From contig DLMJ01000037.1 of the NCBI GenBank assembly GCA_002479255.1, positions 1 through 64,000 on the forward strand: a stretch of 64,000 nt of DNA, read 5' to 3'. Position 1 is the stretch's first letter. Each line of letters opens with the position of its first letter. This DNA is from Candidatus Binatus soli. Its GTDB lineage: Bacteria > Desulfobacterota > Binatia > Binatales > Binataceae. The translations under genes were made by a program, and so were the position numbers. The notes under the pieces are model-generated. The model had not been told where the DNA came from. It searched no databases and saw nothing but the letters and a program-made list of their open reading frames with translations. Shown here one piece after another: positions 19,810-29,203 of the stretch.

Positions 19810-20028
19810 ATGGCGCTAAGCCCCGGCAGAATGATGCGGTTCGCCGCGATCGGCTTCGAGTTCGCGTGGCCGATGGTCGCGGGCGCAATTATCGGGCATT
19901 ACCTTGATCTTTACTTTCACACCGACCCCTGGCTGACGCTCGTGATGTTCCTGCTCGGGGTCTTCATCGGCTTCTACCGGCTGATCCAGGAACTCGCTCT
20001 CTTTCAGCGCGAGAACCGGGAGTCTTGA
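19810..20028 (+). CDS. AtpZ/AtpI-type small membrane protein of the F0F1 cluster
   Basis: 72 residues with two membrane helices (MMRFAAIGFEFAWPMVAGAIIGHYLD and WLTLVMFLLGVFIGFYRLI). The sequence GxxLDxxFHTDPWLTLVMFLLG is typical of the AtpZ/DUF1290-like proteins that precede atpI and help assemble the c-ring or move Mg2+. The longer frame from 19732 overlaps hemL; the ATG at 19810, starting MALSPGRM, fits the family. It is followed after 3 bases by the next membrane gene. Confidence 0.85.
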   Translation: MALSPGRMMRFAAIGFEFAWPMVAGAIIGHYLDLYFHTDPWLTLVMFLLGVFIGFYRLIQELALFQRENRES

Positions 20029-20031
20029 TTC

Positions 20032-20421
20032 ATGTTCTCGTGGTCAACGCCGACGATTTTGTCGATCCAGCGCACCAACGTCATCCTCGTCGTGGTCAGC
20101 GCCGCGATTCTCGCTTTGTTCGCCTCGATGTCCGTGGCAGTGGGATGCATCCTGGGGGGAGCAGTAGTGATCGCAAATTTATGGATCTTGTCGGTGCTCG
20201 GCGGCCTTATCCTGGCTGCGTCCGGCGCCGGAATTTCCGGCGTGGCCGCCAAGTTAGGCATGCTTGCGCTTCCGCTGAAGCTGCTGATCATCGTCGGTCT
20301 GGTCTATCTTGTTTTCACCCGCGCGCGAGTTGACGGGATGGGCTTTGGCGTCGGCGTCTTGACTCAGATGGCGGCTATCATTATTGAAACCGGGCGGGCT
20401 TCGGTTCGCGGCGCCGCCTGA
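20032..20421 (+). CDS. ATP synthase subunit I-like membrane protein
   Basis: 129 residues with four predicted membrane helices (about 17-37, 38-58, 72-92, 97-125). The opening WSTPTILSIQRTNVILVVVS and the position between the AtpZ-like gene and atpB match ATP synthase I (UncI/AtpI) proteins, which assist c-ring assembly. Sequence conservation in this family is low, so the call rests largely on context. Confidence 0.75.
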   Translation: MFSWSTPTILSIQRTNVILVVVSAAILALFASMSVAVGCILGGAVVIANLWILSVLGGLILAASGAGISGVAAKLGMLALPLKLLIIVGLVYLVFTRARVDGMGFGVGVLTQMAAIIIETGRASVRGAA

Positions 20422-20445
20422 ATCAGCGTCGGCGGAGAAATCTTC

Positions 20446-21138
20446 TTGCAAAAGTCGGTAAATTTCCTCGAACTGATCGGTGGCGGCAGGATCCCCGAGG
20501 TGCTAATCGGCACCTGGATCGTGATGGGCATCCTCATCGTGTTTGGATTTATCGCGCGAGCGTCGATTGCCGGCGTTGCCGACCCGCTAATCCCTGATGA
20601 AGGGATCAGCATCCGCTCGGTCTCCGAGATGATCGTCGAATGGCTCGACAGTTTCGTGAGTGAAGTCACCGAGATGCACGGGTCGCGCGCGATGGTCCCG
20701 TTCTTCGGATGCATCTTCATGTTCATCCTGTTCGCCAACTTCTTCGGATTGATACCGGGGATGGAGCCTCCTACCGCCGACTCCGACCTGACCTTCGCGC
20801 TCGGCATCGTCTGCTTCGGCTATTACATCTACCAGGGCTTCGCCTCGAAGGGCGTCCGGTATCTGAGAAGTTTTCTCGGCCCATATCTGCCGTTGGCGGT
20901 GCTGATGATGCCGATCGAGCTGGCCGACAATCTGTTCCGTCCTTTTTCGCTCGGCATTCGTCTTTACGCCAACATGTTTGCCGACCATACCGTGCTCAGC
21001 ATTTTCACCGGGCTGACGTGGCTCGTCGTACCGCTTGCATTCTATGCGCTCGGCTCGATCGTATGCGTGATCCAGGCGGTCATCTTCGTGGTTCTATCGA
21101 TGAGTTACGTTCGACTCGCCGCGAGTCACGATCATTAG
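20446..21138 (+). CDS. atpB: F0 ATP synthase subunit a
   Basis: 230 residues with five to six helices. The essential Arg helix is visible as PFSLGIRLYANMFADHTVLS, and the second conserved helix ends in VIQAVIFVVLSMSYVRLA. Subunit a forms the two proton half-channels beside the c-ring. The start is TTG at 20446, supported by GGCGGAGAAATC just upstream. It sits 24 bases after the AtpI-like gene and about 110 bases before atpE. atpF, atpH and the F1 genes are not in this window, so the synthase genes are split between loci. Confidence 0.95.
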   Translation: MQKSVNFLELIGGGRIPEVLIGTWIVMGILIVFGFIARASIAGVADPLIPDEGISIRSVSEMIVEWLDSFVSEVTEMHGSRAMVPFFGCIFMFILFANFFGLIPGMEPPTADSDLTFALGIVCFGYYIYQGFASKGVRYLRSFLGPYLPLAVLMMPIELADNLFRPFSLGIRLYANMFADHTVLSIFTGLTWLVVPLAFYALGSIVCVIQAVIFVVLSMSYVRLAASHDH

Positions 21139-21247
21139 CAGAGGATTTTTCGCGCCAGGGATTCCGCCCGAAAATTGTGGTGGTAGAGGAAGAGATGCGG
21201 CCGGCTGCGGCACCCAGGGCGCGCGAAAAAGAAGGAGGATCGACAAA

Positions 21248-21586
21248 ATGTTACGACGGATTGGAACTGTAATGACGATGGCCGGGATGGCCATCCTCGC
21301 ATCTCCCCTGCTGGCGATGGCGCAGCAGGCGGCAGGGGCCGCAGGATCGGGCGCGCCGCTTCGGGACGGCCTGATCGCAATCGCCGCGAATATCGGCATC
21401 GGTATCGCGGCGTTCGGCAGCGCGCTTGCCCAGGGCAGGATGGCGGCCTCCGCGATGGAGTCCATAGGGCGCAACCCGAACAGCGCCGGTCAGATCTTCG
21501 TGCCGATGATCATCGGCCTCGCGTTCATCGAAGCGCTGACCCTGTACGCGCTCGTGATCGCATTCTTCCTGCAGGCGAAGATCTAG
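21248..21586 (+). CDS. atpE: F0 ATP synthase subunit c
   Basis: 112 residues, longer than the usual 75-80 because of an N-terminal extension that looks like a signal peptide (TVMTMAGMAILASPLLAMAQ, probably cleaved or membrane-inserted). The c-subunit hairpin follows: helix 1 with NIGIGIAAFGSALAQG, the polar loop SIGRNP, and helix 2 with the ion-binding Glu95 in FIEALTLYAL. Gln62 is present in helix 1 as in sodium-type rings, but residue 96 is Ala where sodium-binding c subunits have Ser, so proton coupling is more likely. GGAGGA lies just before the ATG, and a strong terminator follows. Confidence 0.93.
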   Translation: MLRRIGTVMTMAGMAILASPLLAMAQQAAGAAGSGAPLRDGLIAIAANIGIGIAAFGSALAQGRMAASAMESIGRNPNSAGQIFVPMIIGLAFIEALTLYALVIAFFLQAKI

Positions 21587-21625
21587 CGATTACCGACTCG
21601 GACAATGTCAATGTCGTAGTGACAG

Positions 21626-21656
21626 CGGGGCCCGAGCGGGCCCCGTTTCTTTTTTT
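21626..21656 (+). terminator. rho-independent terminator after atpE
   Basis: Stem GGGGCCC / GGGCCCC with a 4-base loop GAGC (21627-21644), followed by GTTTC and a run of T residues. It lies 40 bases after the atpE stop. The convergent Smr gene ends at 21662, so it could work in both directions. Confidence 0.93.
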
Positions 21657-21661
21657 GTTGG

Positions 21662-22477
21662 CTATCCGCGGCGCTTGGCGCCCTGCAGAATGTCGAACGG
21701 CGCGCGGCTTTTTTCACGCTTCAACAACACGTACGTCGCTCCGGCGCCGCCGTCGGCAGGGCGGGCGGTCGTGAATGCCAACACGTGCCCGCCGATGGCG
21801 CCATGCGAGAGCCATCCGGCAGACGCGTGCTTGAGGACAGAATGCCCGCCGGGAGATCGCAGTCCGCGTCCATGCACGACCAGCACAGTGCGCAGCCCCT
21901 TGCGAATCGAGGCGATGATGAACTCCTTGAGCGCTTGCTTGGCGGCGCCCTGGATCATGCCGTGCATATCGAAATGCGCCTGCACGGCGAACTCGCCGCG
22001 GCGAAGCTGTGAGACCAGCCGCGGGTCCAGTCCGACGCGGTATCCCTCGAGGTATTCGTCCGACTCGGTGATGTCGAAGGGCGCCTGTCCCGATACCAGG
22101 TCCGACAATTGCGCGACTACCTCCGCGTCCTCATCGACGATCGTGTGAGTCACGGGAGGTTCAAGAGGTATCCGCGACCTGCGATGGCCGTTGCTATTCA
22201 GCGGGCGCACGCCCTCGAACGCCCGGCGGAGGAAAGACTCGTCGTCGAGCAAGTCGTCATGTAAGTCATCCGCGGGTTGCGCGGGTTTTTCGACGACCGG
22301 CACGGGCGGCGTCGCGGGCTTGGGCTTGATTGCCGGGGGCGAAGGCGACACCTCTCGCTCGGCGAGCATTTTCTTCAGGTCTTTGAATGGCGACGAAAAG
22401 ACCCGCGCGGGCGCCGGCGGCCTTCGCTCGCCGTCTCGCTCGTCATCTTGGCGGCGATGCTTTCGCTTTTTTGCCAT
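21662..22477 (-). CDS. Smr-domain protein (MutS2 C-terminal-like nuclease)
   Basis: 271 residues. The N-terminal half is charged and low in complexity (KKRKHRRQDDERDGERRPP). The Smr domain occupies the last 90 residues with FDMHGMIQGAAKQALKEFI (the LDLHG box) and VLVVHGRGLRSPGG (the HGxG box). Stand-alone Smr proteins nick nucleic acids; some cleave mRNA at stalled ribosomes. The ATG at 22477 is preferred to an upstream one because the protein then begins MAKKRKHRRQ. A second Smr protein, MutS2, is encoded about 2.7 kb away. Confidence 0.85.
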   Translation of the reverse strand: MAKKRKHRRQDDERDGERRPPAPARVFSSPFKDLKKMLAEREVSPSPPAIKPKPATPPVPVVEKPAQPADDLHDDLLDDESFLRRAFEGVRPLNSNGHRRSRIPLEPPVTHTIVDEDAEVVAQLSDLVSGQAPFDITESDEYLEGYRVGLDPRLVSQLRRGEFAVQAHFDMHGMIQGAAKQALKEFIIASIRKGLRTVLVVHGRGLRSPGGHSVLKHASAGWLSHGAIGGHVLAFTTARPADGGAGATYVLLKREKSRAPFDILQGAKRRG

Positions 22478-22677
22478 CGGAAGGAGCCGCAGGTCCGGGA
22501 TACGTGCACGGCTAAACAGACTACGCCGAGGACGCAATGCGGTTCAAACCGCGGACGCGATCTGAAGCGATCGGACAGGAAAATCGTCTGCGCGAATGAT
22601 GCGCGTTCGGCGCGCATCGACTACACTTGCCGGCGTGTCGCGAACCACTCGAAGTTGCCTGATGTGAGGACCCTCAT

Positions 22678-25113
22678 ATGCGTCGTGTCATTGTAGCCGC
22701 CGCCGCAATTGTCGGGGCCGTCGTGATTTTCGCCGGCGCGATCTTCTTCTATGCCGCGGCCAACCTCAACTCGATCATCGCCGAGCGCCGCCAGCCCATC
22801 CTGGACAAGGTCAGCACCGCGCTCGGTCGCAATGTTCACATCGACGACATCAAAGTGAGCCTCGGCTGGGGAATCCTCGCCGACGTGACCGGTGTCCAGG
22901 TGGCGGACGACCCCGACATCTCGAAAAAGCCCTTCATCGAGGCGAGCAACGTTTACACCCGGCTGGAACTGATACCGCTGCTGGCGCGCCGGATCGAAGT
23001 CACCGAAGTCGTGCTCGACCAGCCGGTAATCCGAATCGTTCAGACTCGCGACGGCACTCTCAACGTCTCCACGCTCGGCAGGAAAAAAATCGTCACCGAA
23101 GAGGAGTCGGGCGAAGGCAAGCGCAAGAAGGGCAGGGGCACGATCGGAGGCTCGCCGATGGCCGAATCGGGCCGGGCGCCTTCGACGCTGGGCTCGCTGT
23201 TCGTGCAGAATTTCACGGTCAATGACGGCACTTTGACTTTTGAGACGCAGGGTGCGCCGCAAGCCGCCACCGTCAACGCGATCGACCTCAAGGTCCGCGA
23301 CTTCGGCTTTCTGGCGCCCTTCACCGTCGCGCTCACCTTCGCCGCACTCGCCGACCAGCAGAATTTCGACCTCTCCGCGACGATTGGGCCTCTAATCAAC
23401 AACGGCGCCATCGACCTCGACGCGATTGCGCTGTCGGGCACGGCCAAGGTCGGCCCGATTCTACTGACGCAACTCGAAACGATCCCGATGCTCGCGAGAG
23501 CCATCCCGCCGAACCTTTCGATTTCCGACCCGTTCAGCTTCGCCGCCTCCGCCGACGGCACTGTTCAATCGATCAAATTCAACGTCTCGAGCGATTTGAG
23601 CGCGCCCGCAATCGCCTTCGGCGACACGTTTAAAAAGCCCGCCGACCTGCCGCTCAAGATATCCGCCGAAGGTTCGCGGACAGGCTCTGCGGCCGGCGTG
23701 ACGCTCGCCAATGTCACTCTCGGCGACCTCGAAGCGAAGGTGGCCAACATTAAAGTCGGGGGCGCCACGACCGCGGCCCGCATCGATACCAACAACTTCG
23801 ATGTCGCTTCGATCGCGAACATGATCCCGGCACTCCGCGAATACAGCCTCGAGGGCAGGACCGAGATTCATACCGACGTGGCGATCACGGGCGGTAAAGT
23901 GTCGGCGGACGGCACGGTCGCGCTCGCCGATGTCGGATTGTCCATCCCCGATCAGGAAGTGCCGCCGCTGAACCGTCTCGGCGGTAACATCAAGCTCACC
24001 GGCGCCAGCGCCGACGTTGGCCCGCTGACATTCAACATGGGCGAGTCGCAGGCAACGTTGAAGTCGCATGTCGGTCAGTTTCAGCCATTGGTCATGAGCT
24101 ATGAGCTGAATGCGGCCCAGGTTCATCTGGCCGATCTCGCGCCCTCGCGGCCGCCGGACGAGGTGATCAACCAGCTTTTTGCCAAGGGCGCTGCCTCGAT
24201 TGCTCCGGCGACGGGTCCGGTCGTCGATTCCGAAATCACGTCGCCATCGGGCAACCTCGCCGACGTCCCATACCAGAACCTGAACGTGTCGCTGTCGCTG
24301 GCGGGCAAACTCGCCCGGGTGTCCCTGCTCAAGTTAAAGGCATTTTCGGGCGAAATCGTCGCGACGGGAGACACGCGGCTCGAGGCGGAGGCGCCGATGA
24401 CGGCGTCGATCAGTTTCTCCCATCTCAATCTTCAGCAGGCACTCGACGCGCAAAATTCCAAGGCCGCCGGGACTGTTCGCGGGTCGCTCGGTGGAAACAT
24501 CAACGTCACCGGAAAGACCGGCAGCTTCGATGAGATGAAGCCCACGCTAAAGGGTGACGGCAAGCTGACGCTGACCGACGGCAAGCTGGTCGGCGTCAAC
24601 ATCGGCGGTCAGGCGCTCAAGAAGGTGCAGAAACTGCCAGCTATCGGCAGTCTGGTTCCGGATCGGGTCGTCAAGAACCATCCCGAGCTGTTCAGCAACC
24701 CCGACACCGACATCCAGCTTGCGAGTCTGAGCTTCGTGCTCGCCGGTCCGCGAATTACGTCGCACGACATCAAGGTGCAAACGGTGGATTACAATCTGCT
24801 CGGCGACGGATGGTTCGACATGGACAAAAATATCGATCTCGCGGCGCGAATCGTGCTCTCGCCGCAATTCAGCAAGGAGCTGATCGAGCAGAAGAAGGCG
24901 GTCGCGTTCATCGCGAATCCGGACGGACAAATCGACGTCCCGCTGCAAATCGTCGGGCAATTGCCAAAGCCGAAGGTCCTGCCCAACATGACGGAACTTG
25001 CCAGTCGCGCTGCAACTCACGCGGTCCAGTCGGAGGGGCAGAAGTACCTCGGTAAAATTTTTGGCAAGAAGGGACTTCCGGGAGGATTGGGAAAATTTCT
25101 CGGCGGCAATTAG
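22678..25113 (+). CDS. AsmA family protein
   Basis: 811 residues with one N-terminal membrane anchor (VIVAAAAIVGAVVIFAGAIFFY). The AsmA N-terminal domain follows (LNSIIAERRQPILDKVSTALGRNVHIDDIKVSLGW is characteristic) and then long repetitive beta-rich sequence. The AsmA-like C-terminal domain has GKLTLTDGKLVGVNIGGQAL. These proteins form hydrophobic grooves across the periplasm and are thought to carry phospholipid to the outer membrane. The gene stands alone between divergent Smr and convergent mutS2 genes. Confidence 0.88.
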   Translation: MRRVIVAAAAIVGAVVIFAGAIFFYAAANLNSIIAERRQPILDKVSTALGRNVHIDDIKVSLGWGILADVTGVQVADDPDISKKPFIEASNVYTRLELIPLLARRIEVTEVVLDQPVIRIVQTRDGTLNVSTLGRKKIVTEEESGEGKRKKGRGTIGGSPMAESGRAPSTLGSLFVQNFTVNDGTLTFETQGAPQAATVNAIDLKVRDFGFLAPFTVALTFAALADQQNFDLSATIGPLINNGAIDLDAIALSGTAKVGPILLTQLETIPMLARAIPPNLSISDPFSFAASADGTVQSIKFNVSSDLSAPAIAFGDTFKKPADLPLKISAEGSRTGSAAGVTLANVTLGDLEAKVANIKVGGATTAARIDTNNFDVASIANMIPALREYSLEGRTEIHTDVAITGGKVSADGTVALADVGLSIPDQEVPPLNRLGGNIKLTGASADVGPLTFNMGESQATLKSHVGQFQPLVMSYELNAAQVHLADLAPSRPPDEVINQLFAKGAASIAPATGPVVDSEITSPSGNLADVPYQNLNVSLSLAGKLARVSLLKLKAFSGEIVATGDTRLEAEAPMTASISFSHLNLQQALDAQNSKAAGTVRGSLGGNINVTGKTGSFDEMKPTLKGDGKLTLTDGKLVGVNIGGQALKKVQKLPAIGSLVPDRVVKNHPELFSNPDTDIQLASLSFVLAGPRITSHDIKVQTVDYNLLGDGWFDMDKNIDLAARIVLSPQFSKELIEQKKAVAFIANPDGQIDVPLQIVGQLPKPKVLPNMTELASRAATHAVQSEGQKYLGKIFGKKGLPGGLGKFLGGN

Positions 25114-25143
25114 GGTGGAGGAAATTCTTCTAGCGCGCGCCGC

Positions 25144-27486
25144 CTACAAATTCATCTGCACGATCGTCGCGCCCGCGCCGCCGTGATGCGGTTCCGCGCC
25201 GCGGAACGACGCGCAATACGGCGACGTGCCCAGGTATTCCGTCACCGCTTTCCTTAGCGCGCCCGATCCAATCCCGTGGATAATCCGCACCTCCGCGCGA
25301 TTGGTCAGGAATGCGGTGTCGAGAAATTCCTCGAGCTTGCGCAGCGCGTCCGTAGTTCGCATCCCGATCAGGTTCAACTCGTTGCGCTCCCCGCCCTCGA
25401 CGTTGAAGGTGACGGTCGCCGCCTTGGTCCGCGCGGGGCGATTTTCCGGCGCGCTCGCCGCCGCCCTGCGCAGCCGCTCGGGCGCGACTTCGATCCTCAG
25501 GCCGCCCCGGCTGATTACAGCACGTCCCGATTCGAGCACGATCAATTCGCCGCGGATGTCGCCTATCTCGACGCTATCCCCGACCTTGAGCGGCGCATCG
25601 GACCGGGGTCCGGTTTTGTCTTCCGCAGCCGGCGCGAGGCTCTCGAGTTTCGCCGCCGCTTTCGTGATGAACCCCTTCAAGTCGGTGCGCGATTTCGTCC
25701 GGGTTTTCAACTCATCCATCAGCGCCGCACCGTCGCGCCTGATCTCCTCGATCAGGTCCGCGACTTCGGCGCGCAGCCGCTTGCGTTCCAGCTCGCCGCG
25801 CTCGCGCGTTTTTTCAGCGCTCTGAAGTACTTCCTGCTCGATGCGAGCTAGGCCGGCCTCGCGCTCGCGCAATTTTTCGGCCTGCGCATTCAGCTTGGCG
25901 CGCTCGCCGTCCAATCTTTTCAGCGCGTCGGTGAGCTCGAGGGTCCCGGCGCCCATCGATTGTTCGGCGGCGCGAATTATTTCCTCGGGCAGTCCGAGCC
26001 TGCGCGCGACCGCGAGTCCGTAACTCTGCCCGATCGTGTGCGGTTTCAGGCGATACAACGGCTCCAGGCGCTCGGCGTCGAAATCCACCGCGGCGGCCTC
26101 GAACCCGGCTTGCGAGTATGCGTGGAGCTTCACCGCGGTCGAATGCGTCGCGATCGCCAGCATGCAGCGCCGCGTCCCGAGATGGTTCATCAGGCCGATC
26201 GCGAGCGCCGCGCCCTCGGCGGGGTCGGTGCCGGCGCCCGGCTCGTCGAGAATGACCAGCGCCGGCTCGACCAGCGATCTGATTATCTCCGACAAGTTTG
26301 CGATATGCCCTGAAAAGCTCGACAGGTTGGATTCGATGGACTGTTCGTCGCCGATGTCGGCGAACACGCTGCGAAAAACCGTCGCCTTGCTGCCGGCGAG
26401 CGCCGGAATCAGCATCCCCGCCTGCGCCATCAGCGACAGCAGCCCGACCGTCTTGAGCGCGACCGTTTTGCCGCCCGTGTTCGGCCCCGAGATGACTATC
26501 CCGCGCTGTCCGGCCCCGATTTTCACGTCGATCGGGATCACCTCGCGGCCGCTGGTCATCAGCAGCGGATGCCGCGCGCCGATAAAATCGATTCCCTCGT
26601 CCACCAGCTCCGGCTCGACGCATCGAAATCGCTCGGCGAAAATCGCGCGCGCGTTGAGCGCGTCGAGCGCCACCATCGCGTCGAACGTGAGTTGCAGTTC
26701 CGGCGCGTATCCGCCGACCATCGCCGTCAGCCGCGCGAGGATTCGTGTTTCTTCCGCCTCCGCTTCGCGTTCGAGCATCATCAACCGGTTGTTCAGCTCG
26801 ACGGCCCACATCGGCTCGACGAACAGCGTCTCGCCCGAAACGCTGCGGTCCTGAACGATTCCTTCGAACCGTTCCGCGTAGTTCAGCTTCATCGGCAGCA
26901 CGAAGCGTCGATTGCGAATCGTCACGATGTAATCGGATACGAATGACTCCATGCCCGGCGCGTTGAGCGAGCGCAGCAGGCGCGCTTCGAGTTCGGCGCG
27001 TTCGTCGCGCAGCCTGCTGCGCAGACGTTTCAGCTCGCGGCTTGCGTCGTCCAGGATTCCACCGTCGTCAGCCAGCGCACCGAGCATCGCGTCGGCCAGT
27101 TCCTTTGGCGCGAGCAGGTTATGCACCAACGCCGCGACATGCGGGAAGCGCTCGACGCGTGAGCGGATGAAGCCGCCGACGTGGCGCGCCCCCACGATGA
27201 AATCGCGCACTTTCACCAGCGCTTCGCCGCCGAGGATCGCACCCGCGCGCGCCGCCGCCAGCAGGTACGGCCGCTGATCGGTGAATTCGCTTATCGGGAT
27301 CGAGCCGGCATGCGATCTCAGCCCGGCCATCTCGGCCGTCGAATCAAGCCGGCGGCGCACTTCGACCGCGTCGATCGACGGGCGCAGTGCGGCGGTTGCC
27401 TCGCGCCCCGGCTCGGAGGCGCAAAACTCCATCACGAGGTGAATCACCTTGTCGAACTCGAGCGCTTTCAGATCGCGTTCTCGCAT
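25144..27486 (-). CDS. mutS2: endonuclease MutS2 / ribosome rescue factor
   Basis: 780 residues, full length for MutS2. The N-terminus is ALEFDKVIHLVMEFCASEPG. The ATPase core has ISGPNTGGKTVALKTVGL (Walker A), FSGHIANLSEIIRSL, LVILDEPGAGTDPAEGAAL (Walker B) and the ABC-type switch region. A long coiled coil runs from about 520 to 620 and a C-terminal Smr domain has NLIGMRTTDALRKLEEFLD and VRIIHGIGSGALRKAV. MutS2 suppresses recombination or splits collided ribosomes in other bacteria. It converges with the AsmA gene and is divergent from the carboxylase gene. Confidence 0.96.
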   Translation of the reverse strand: MRERDLKALEFDKVIHLVMEFCASEPGREATAALRPSIDAVEVRRRLDSTAEMAGLRSHAGSIPISEFTDQRPYLLAAARAGAILGGEALVKVRDFIVGARHVGGFIRSRVERFPHVAALVHNLLAPKELADAMLGALADDGGILDDASRELKRLRSRLRDERAELEARLLRSLNAPGMESFVSDYIVTIRNRRFVLPMKLNYAERFEGIVQDRSVSGETLFVEPMWAVELNNRLMMLEREAEAEETRILARLTAMVGGYAPELQLTFDAMVALDALNARAIFAERFRCVEPELVDEGIDFIGARHPLLMTSGREVIPIDVKIGAGQRGIVISGPNTGGKTVALKTVGLLSLMAQAGMLIPALAGSKATVFRSVFADIGDEQSIESNLSSFSGHIANLSEIIRSLVEPALVILDEPGAGTDPAEGAALAIGLMNHLGTRRCMLAIATHSTAVKLHAYSQAGFEAAAVDFDAERLEPLYRLKPHTIGQSYGLAVARRLGLPEEIIRAAEQSMGAGTLELTDALKRLDGERAKLNAQAEKLREREAGLARIEQEVLQSAEKTRERGELERKRLRAEVADLIEEIRRDGAALMDELKTRTKSRTDLKGFITKAAAKLESLAPAAEDKTGPRSDAPLKVGDSVEIGDIRGELIVLESGRAVISRGGLRIEVAPERLRRAAASAPENRPARTKAATVTFNVEGGERNELNLIGMRTTDALRKLEEFLDTAFLTNRAEVRIIHGIGSGALRKAVTEYLGTSPYCASFRGAEPHHGGAGATIVQMNL

Positions 27487-27578
27487 CGCATCGGAGCCGC
27501 CCGGCTTTTTGCCTATTGGCCCGGCCCTCAGGCTAATATCTAGCCCAACTTTGGTCCGCAGGCATCAAGGATACTCAA

Positions 27579-29189
27579 ATGGATCGGATAGAATCCCAGC
27601 TGAACGCCAACTCCGAAGAGTTTCGCCGCAACCGCGACGCCATGGACTCGCTGGTCAAGCGCCTGCGTGACGAAATCGAGCGGATTCGCCTGGGTGGTCC
27701 CGCTCCCGCTCGCGAGCGCCACGTCGAACGCGGCAAGTTGCTCGCGCGCGATCGCGTCAAAAAACTTCTCGACCCCGGCAGTCCGTTCCTCGAGCTGTCC
27801 CCGCTGGCCGCGTTTCGGATGTACGACGGCGACTCGCCGTCCGCGAGCATCATCACTGGCATCGGTCGAATCCATGGCCGCGAGACCGTCATCGTCGCCA
27901 ACGACGCGACCGTCAAAGGCGGCACATATTTTCCGATGACCGTGAAGAAGCATCTCCGCGCGCAGCAAATCGCGATCGAGAATATGCTCCCATGCGTTTA
28001 TCTGGTCGATTCGGGCGGCGCCTTCCTGCCGATGCAGTCCGAGATTTTTCCCGATCAGGATCACTTCGGGCGCATCTTTTACAACCAGGCGCGGATGTCC
28101 GCGATCGGCCTGGCGCAGGTCGCGGTCGTGATGGGCAGTTGCACGGCCGGCGGCGCCTACGTGCCCGCGATGTGCGACGAGAACGTCATCGTCCGCGGCC
28201 AGGGGACGATCTTCCTGGCTGGTCCGCCTCTGGTGCGCGCCGCAACCGGCGAGGAGGTCAGCGCCGAGGATCTCGGCGGCGGCGACGTGCATACGCGACT
28301 CTCCGGCGTCAGCGATCACCTGGCCGACGACGACGACCACGCGCTCCAGATTGCGCGCGCGATCTTCGAGAATCTCGGCCCTCGCACCGCCGCCGCGATC
28401 GGGCAGGACACCCCCGAGGATCCGCACTACGATCCCGCCGAACTGTACGGCATCATCCCGGTCGATACGCGCAGGCCCTACGACGTGCGCGAGGTGATCG
28501 CGCGGCTGGTTGACGGGAGCCGGATGCATGAGTTCAAGGCGCGTTACGCCACCTCCATCGTCACCGGCTTCGCCCGAATCTACGGCTATCCCGTCGGCAT
28601 CGTCGCCAACAACGGCGTGCTGTTCAGCGAGTCCGCGCTGAAGGCCGCCCACTTCATCGAATTGTGCTGCGCGCGGCGCATCCCGCTGCTCTTCCTGCAA
28701 AACATCACCGGCTTCATCGTCGGCAAACGCTACGAACAGGGCGGCATCGCGAAGGACGGCGCCAAGATGGTCAACGCGGTCGCCAACGCGCAGGTCCCGA
28801 AGTTCACCGTGATCATCGGCGCGTCCAACGGCGCCGGAAATTACGGGATGTGCGGGCGCGCCTACTCGCCGCGATTGCTCTTCATGTGGCCCAACGCGCG
28901 GATCTCGGTGATGGGGGGGGAACAAGCCGCGAACACGCTGCTCACGGTCAAGCTCGATCAGTTGAAACGCGAAGGCGCCACGATGACCGACGCGGAGCAA
29001 AAGGAATTTCTCCGTCCCACGCTCGACAAGTACGAGATCGAGTCGAGCGTCTATTACTCGAGCGCGCGGTTATGGGACGACGGCGTGCTCGATCCCGTCG
29101 AAACGCGCGCTGCGCTGGCGCTGGGGATCGCGGCCTCGATGAACGCGCCGATTTCCGAGCACCCCGGCTTCGGCGTCTTCAGGATGTAA
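27579..29189 (+). CDS. acyl-CoA carboxylase carboxyltransferase (methylcrotonyl-CoA carboxylase beta-type)
   Basis: 536 residues, the length of MccB-type beta subunits. The enzyme moves CO2 from carboxybiotin to an acyl-CoA. Signatures: GKLLARDRVKKLLDPGSPFLE, YLVDSGGAFLPMQSEIFPD, GSCTAGGAYVPAMCDENVIV, TGFIVGKRYEQGGIAKDGAK and SVMGGEQAANTL. The long central segment fits methylcrotonyl- or geranyl-CoA carboxylase better than propionyl-CoA carboxylase. The biotin-containing alpha subunit is not adjacent. AAGGATACTCAAATG gives a good start. A long antisense frame (27540-29000) is a GC-driven shadow. Confidence 0.9.
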   Translation: MDRIESQLNANSEEFRRNRDAMDSLVKRLRDEIERIRLGGPAPARERHVERGKLLARDRVKKLLDPGSPFLELSPLAAFRMYDGDSPSASIITGIGRIHGRETVIVANDATVKGGTYFPMTVKKHLRAQQIAIENMLPCVYLVDSGGAFLPMQSEIFPDQDHFGRIFYNQARMSAIGLAQVAVVMGSCTAGGAYVPAMCDENVIVRGQGTIFLAGPPLVRAATGEEVSAEDLGGGDVHTRLSGVSDHLADDDDHALQIARAIFENLGPRTAAAIGQDTPEDPHYDPAELYGIIPVDTRRPYDVREVIARLVDGSRMHEFKARYATSIVTGFARIYGYPVGIVANNGVLFSESALKAAHFIELCCARRIPLLFLQNITGFIVGKRYEQGGIAKDGAKMVNAVANAQVPKFTVIIGASNGAGNYGMCGRAYSPRLLFMWPNARISVMGGEQAANTLLTVKLDQLKREGATMTDAEQKEFLRPTLDKYEIESSVYYSSARLWDDGVLDPVETRAALALGIAASMNAPISEHPGFGVFRM

Positions 29190-29203
29190 GCCGCCGCGCG
29201 TTC

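Noticed and set aside
27540..29000. Long antisense ORF (486 codons) opposite the carboxylase gene
   Set aside because: It mirrors the reading-frame bias of a GC-rich gene, has no recognisable domain, and the sense strand encodes a clear carboxyltransferase.
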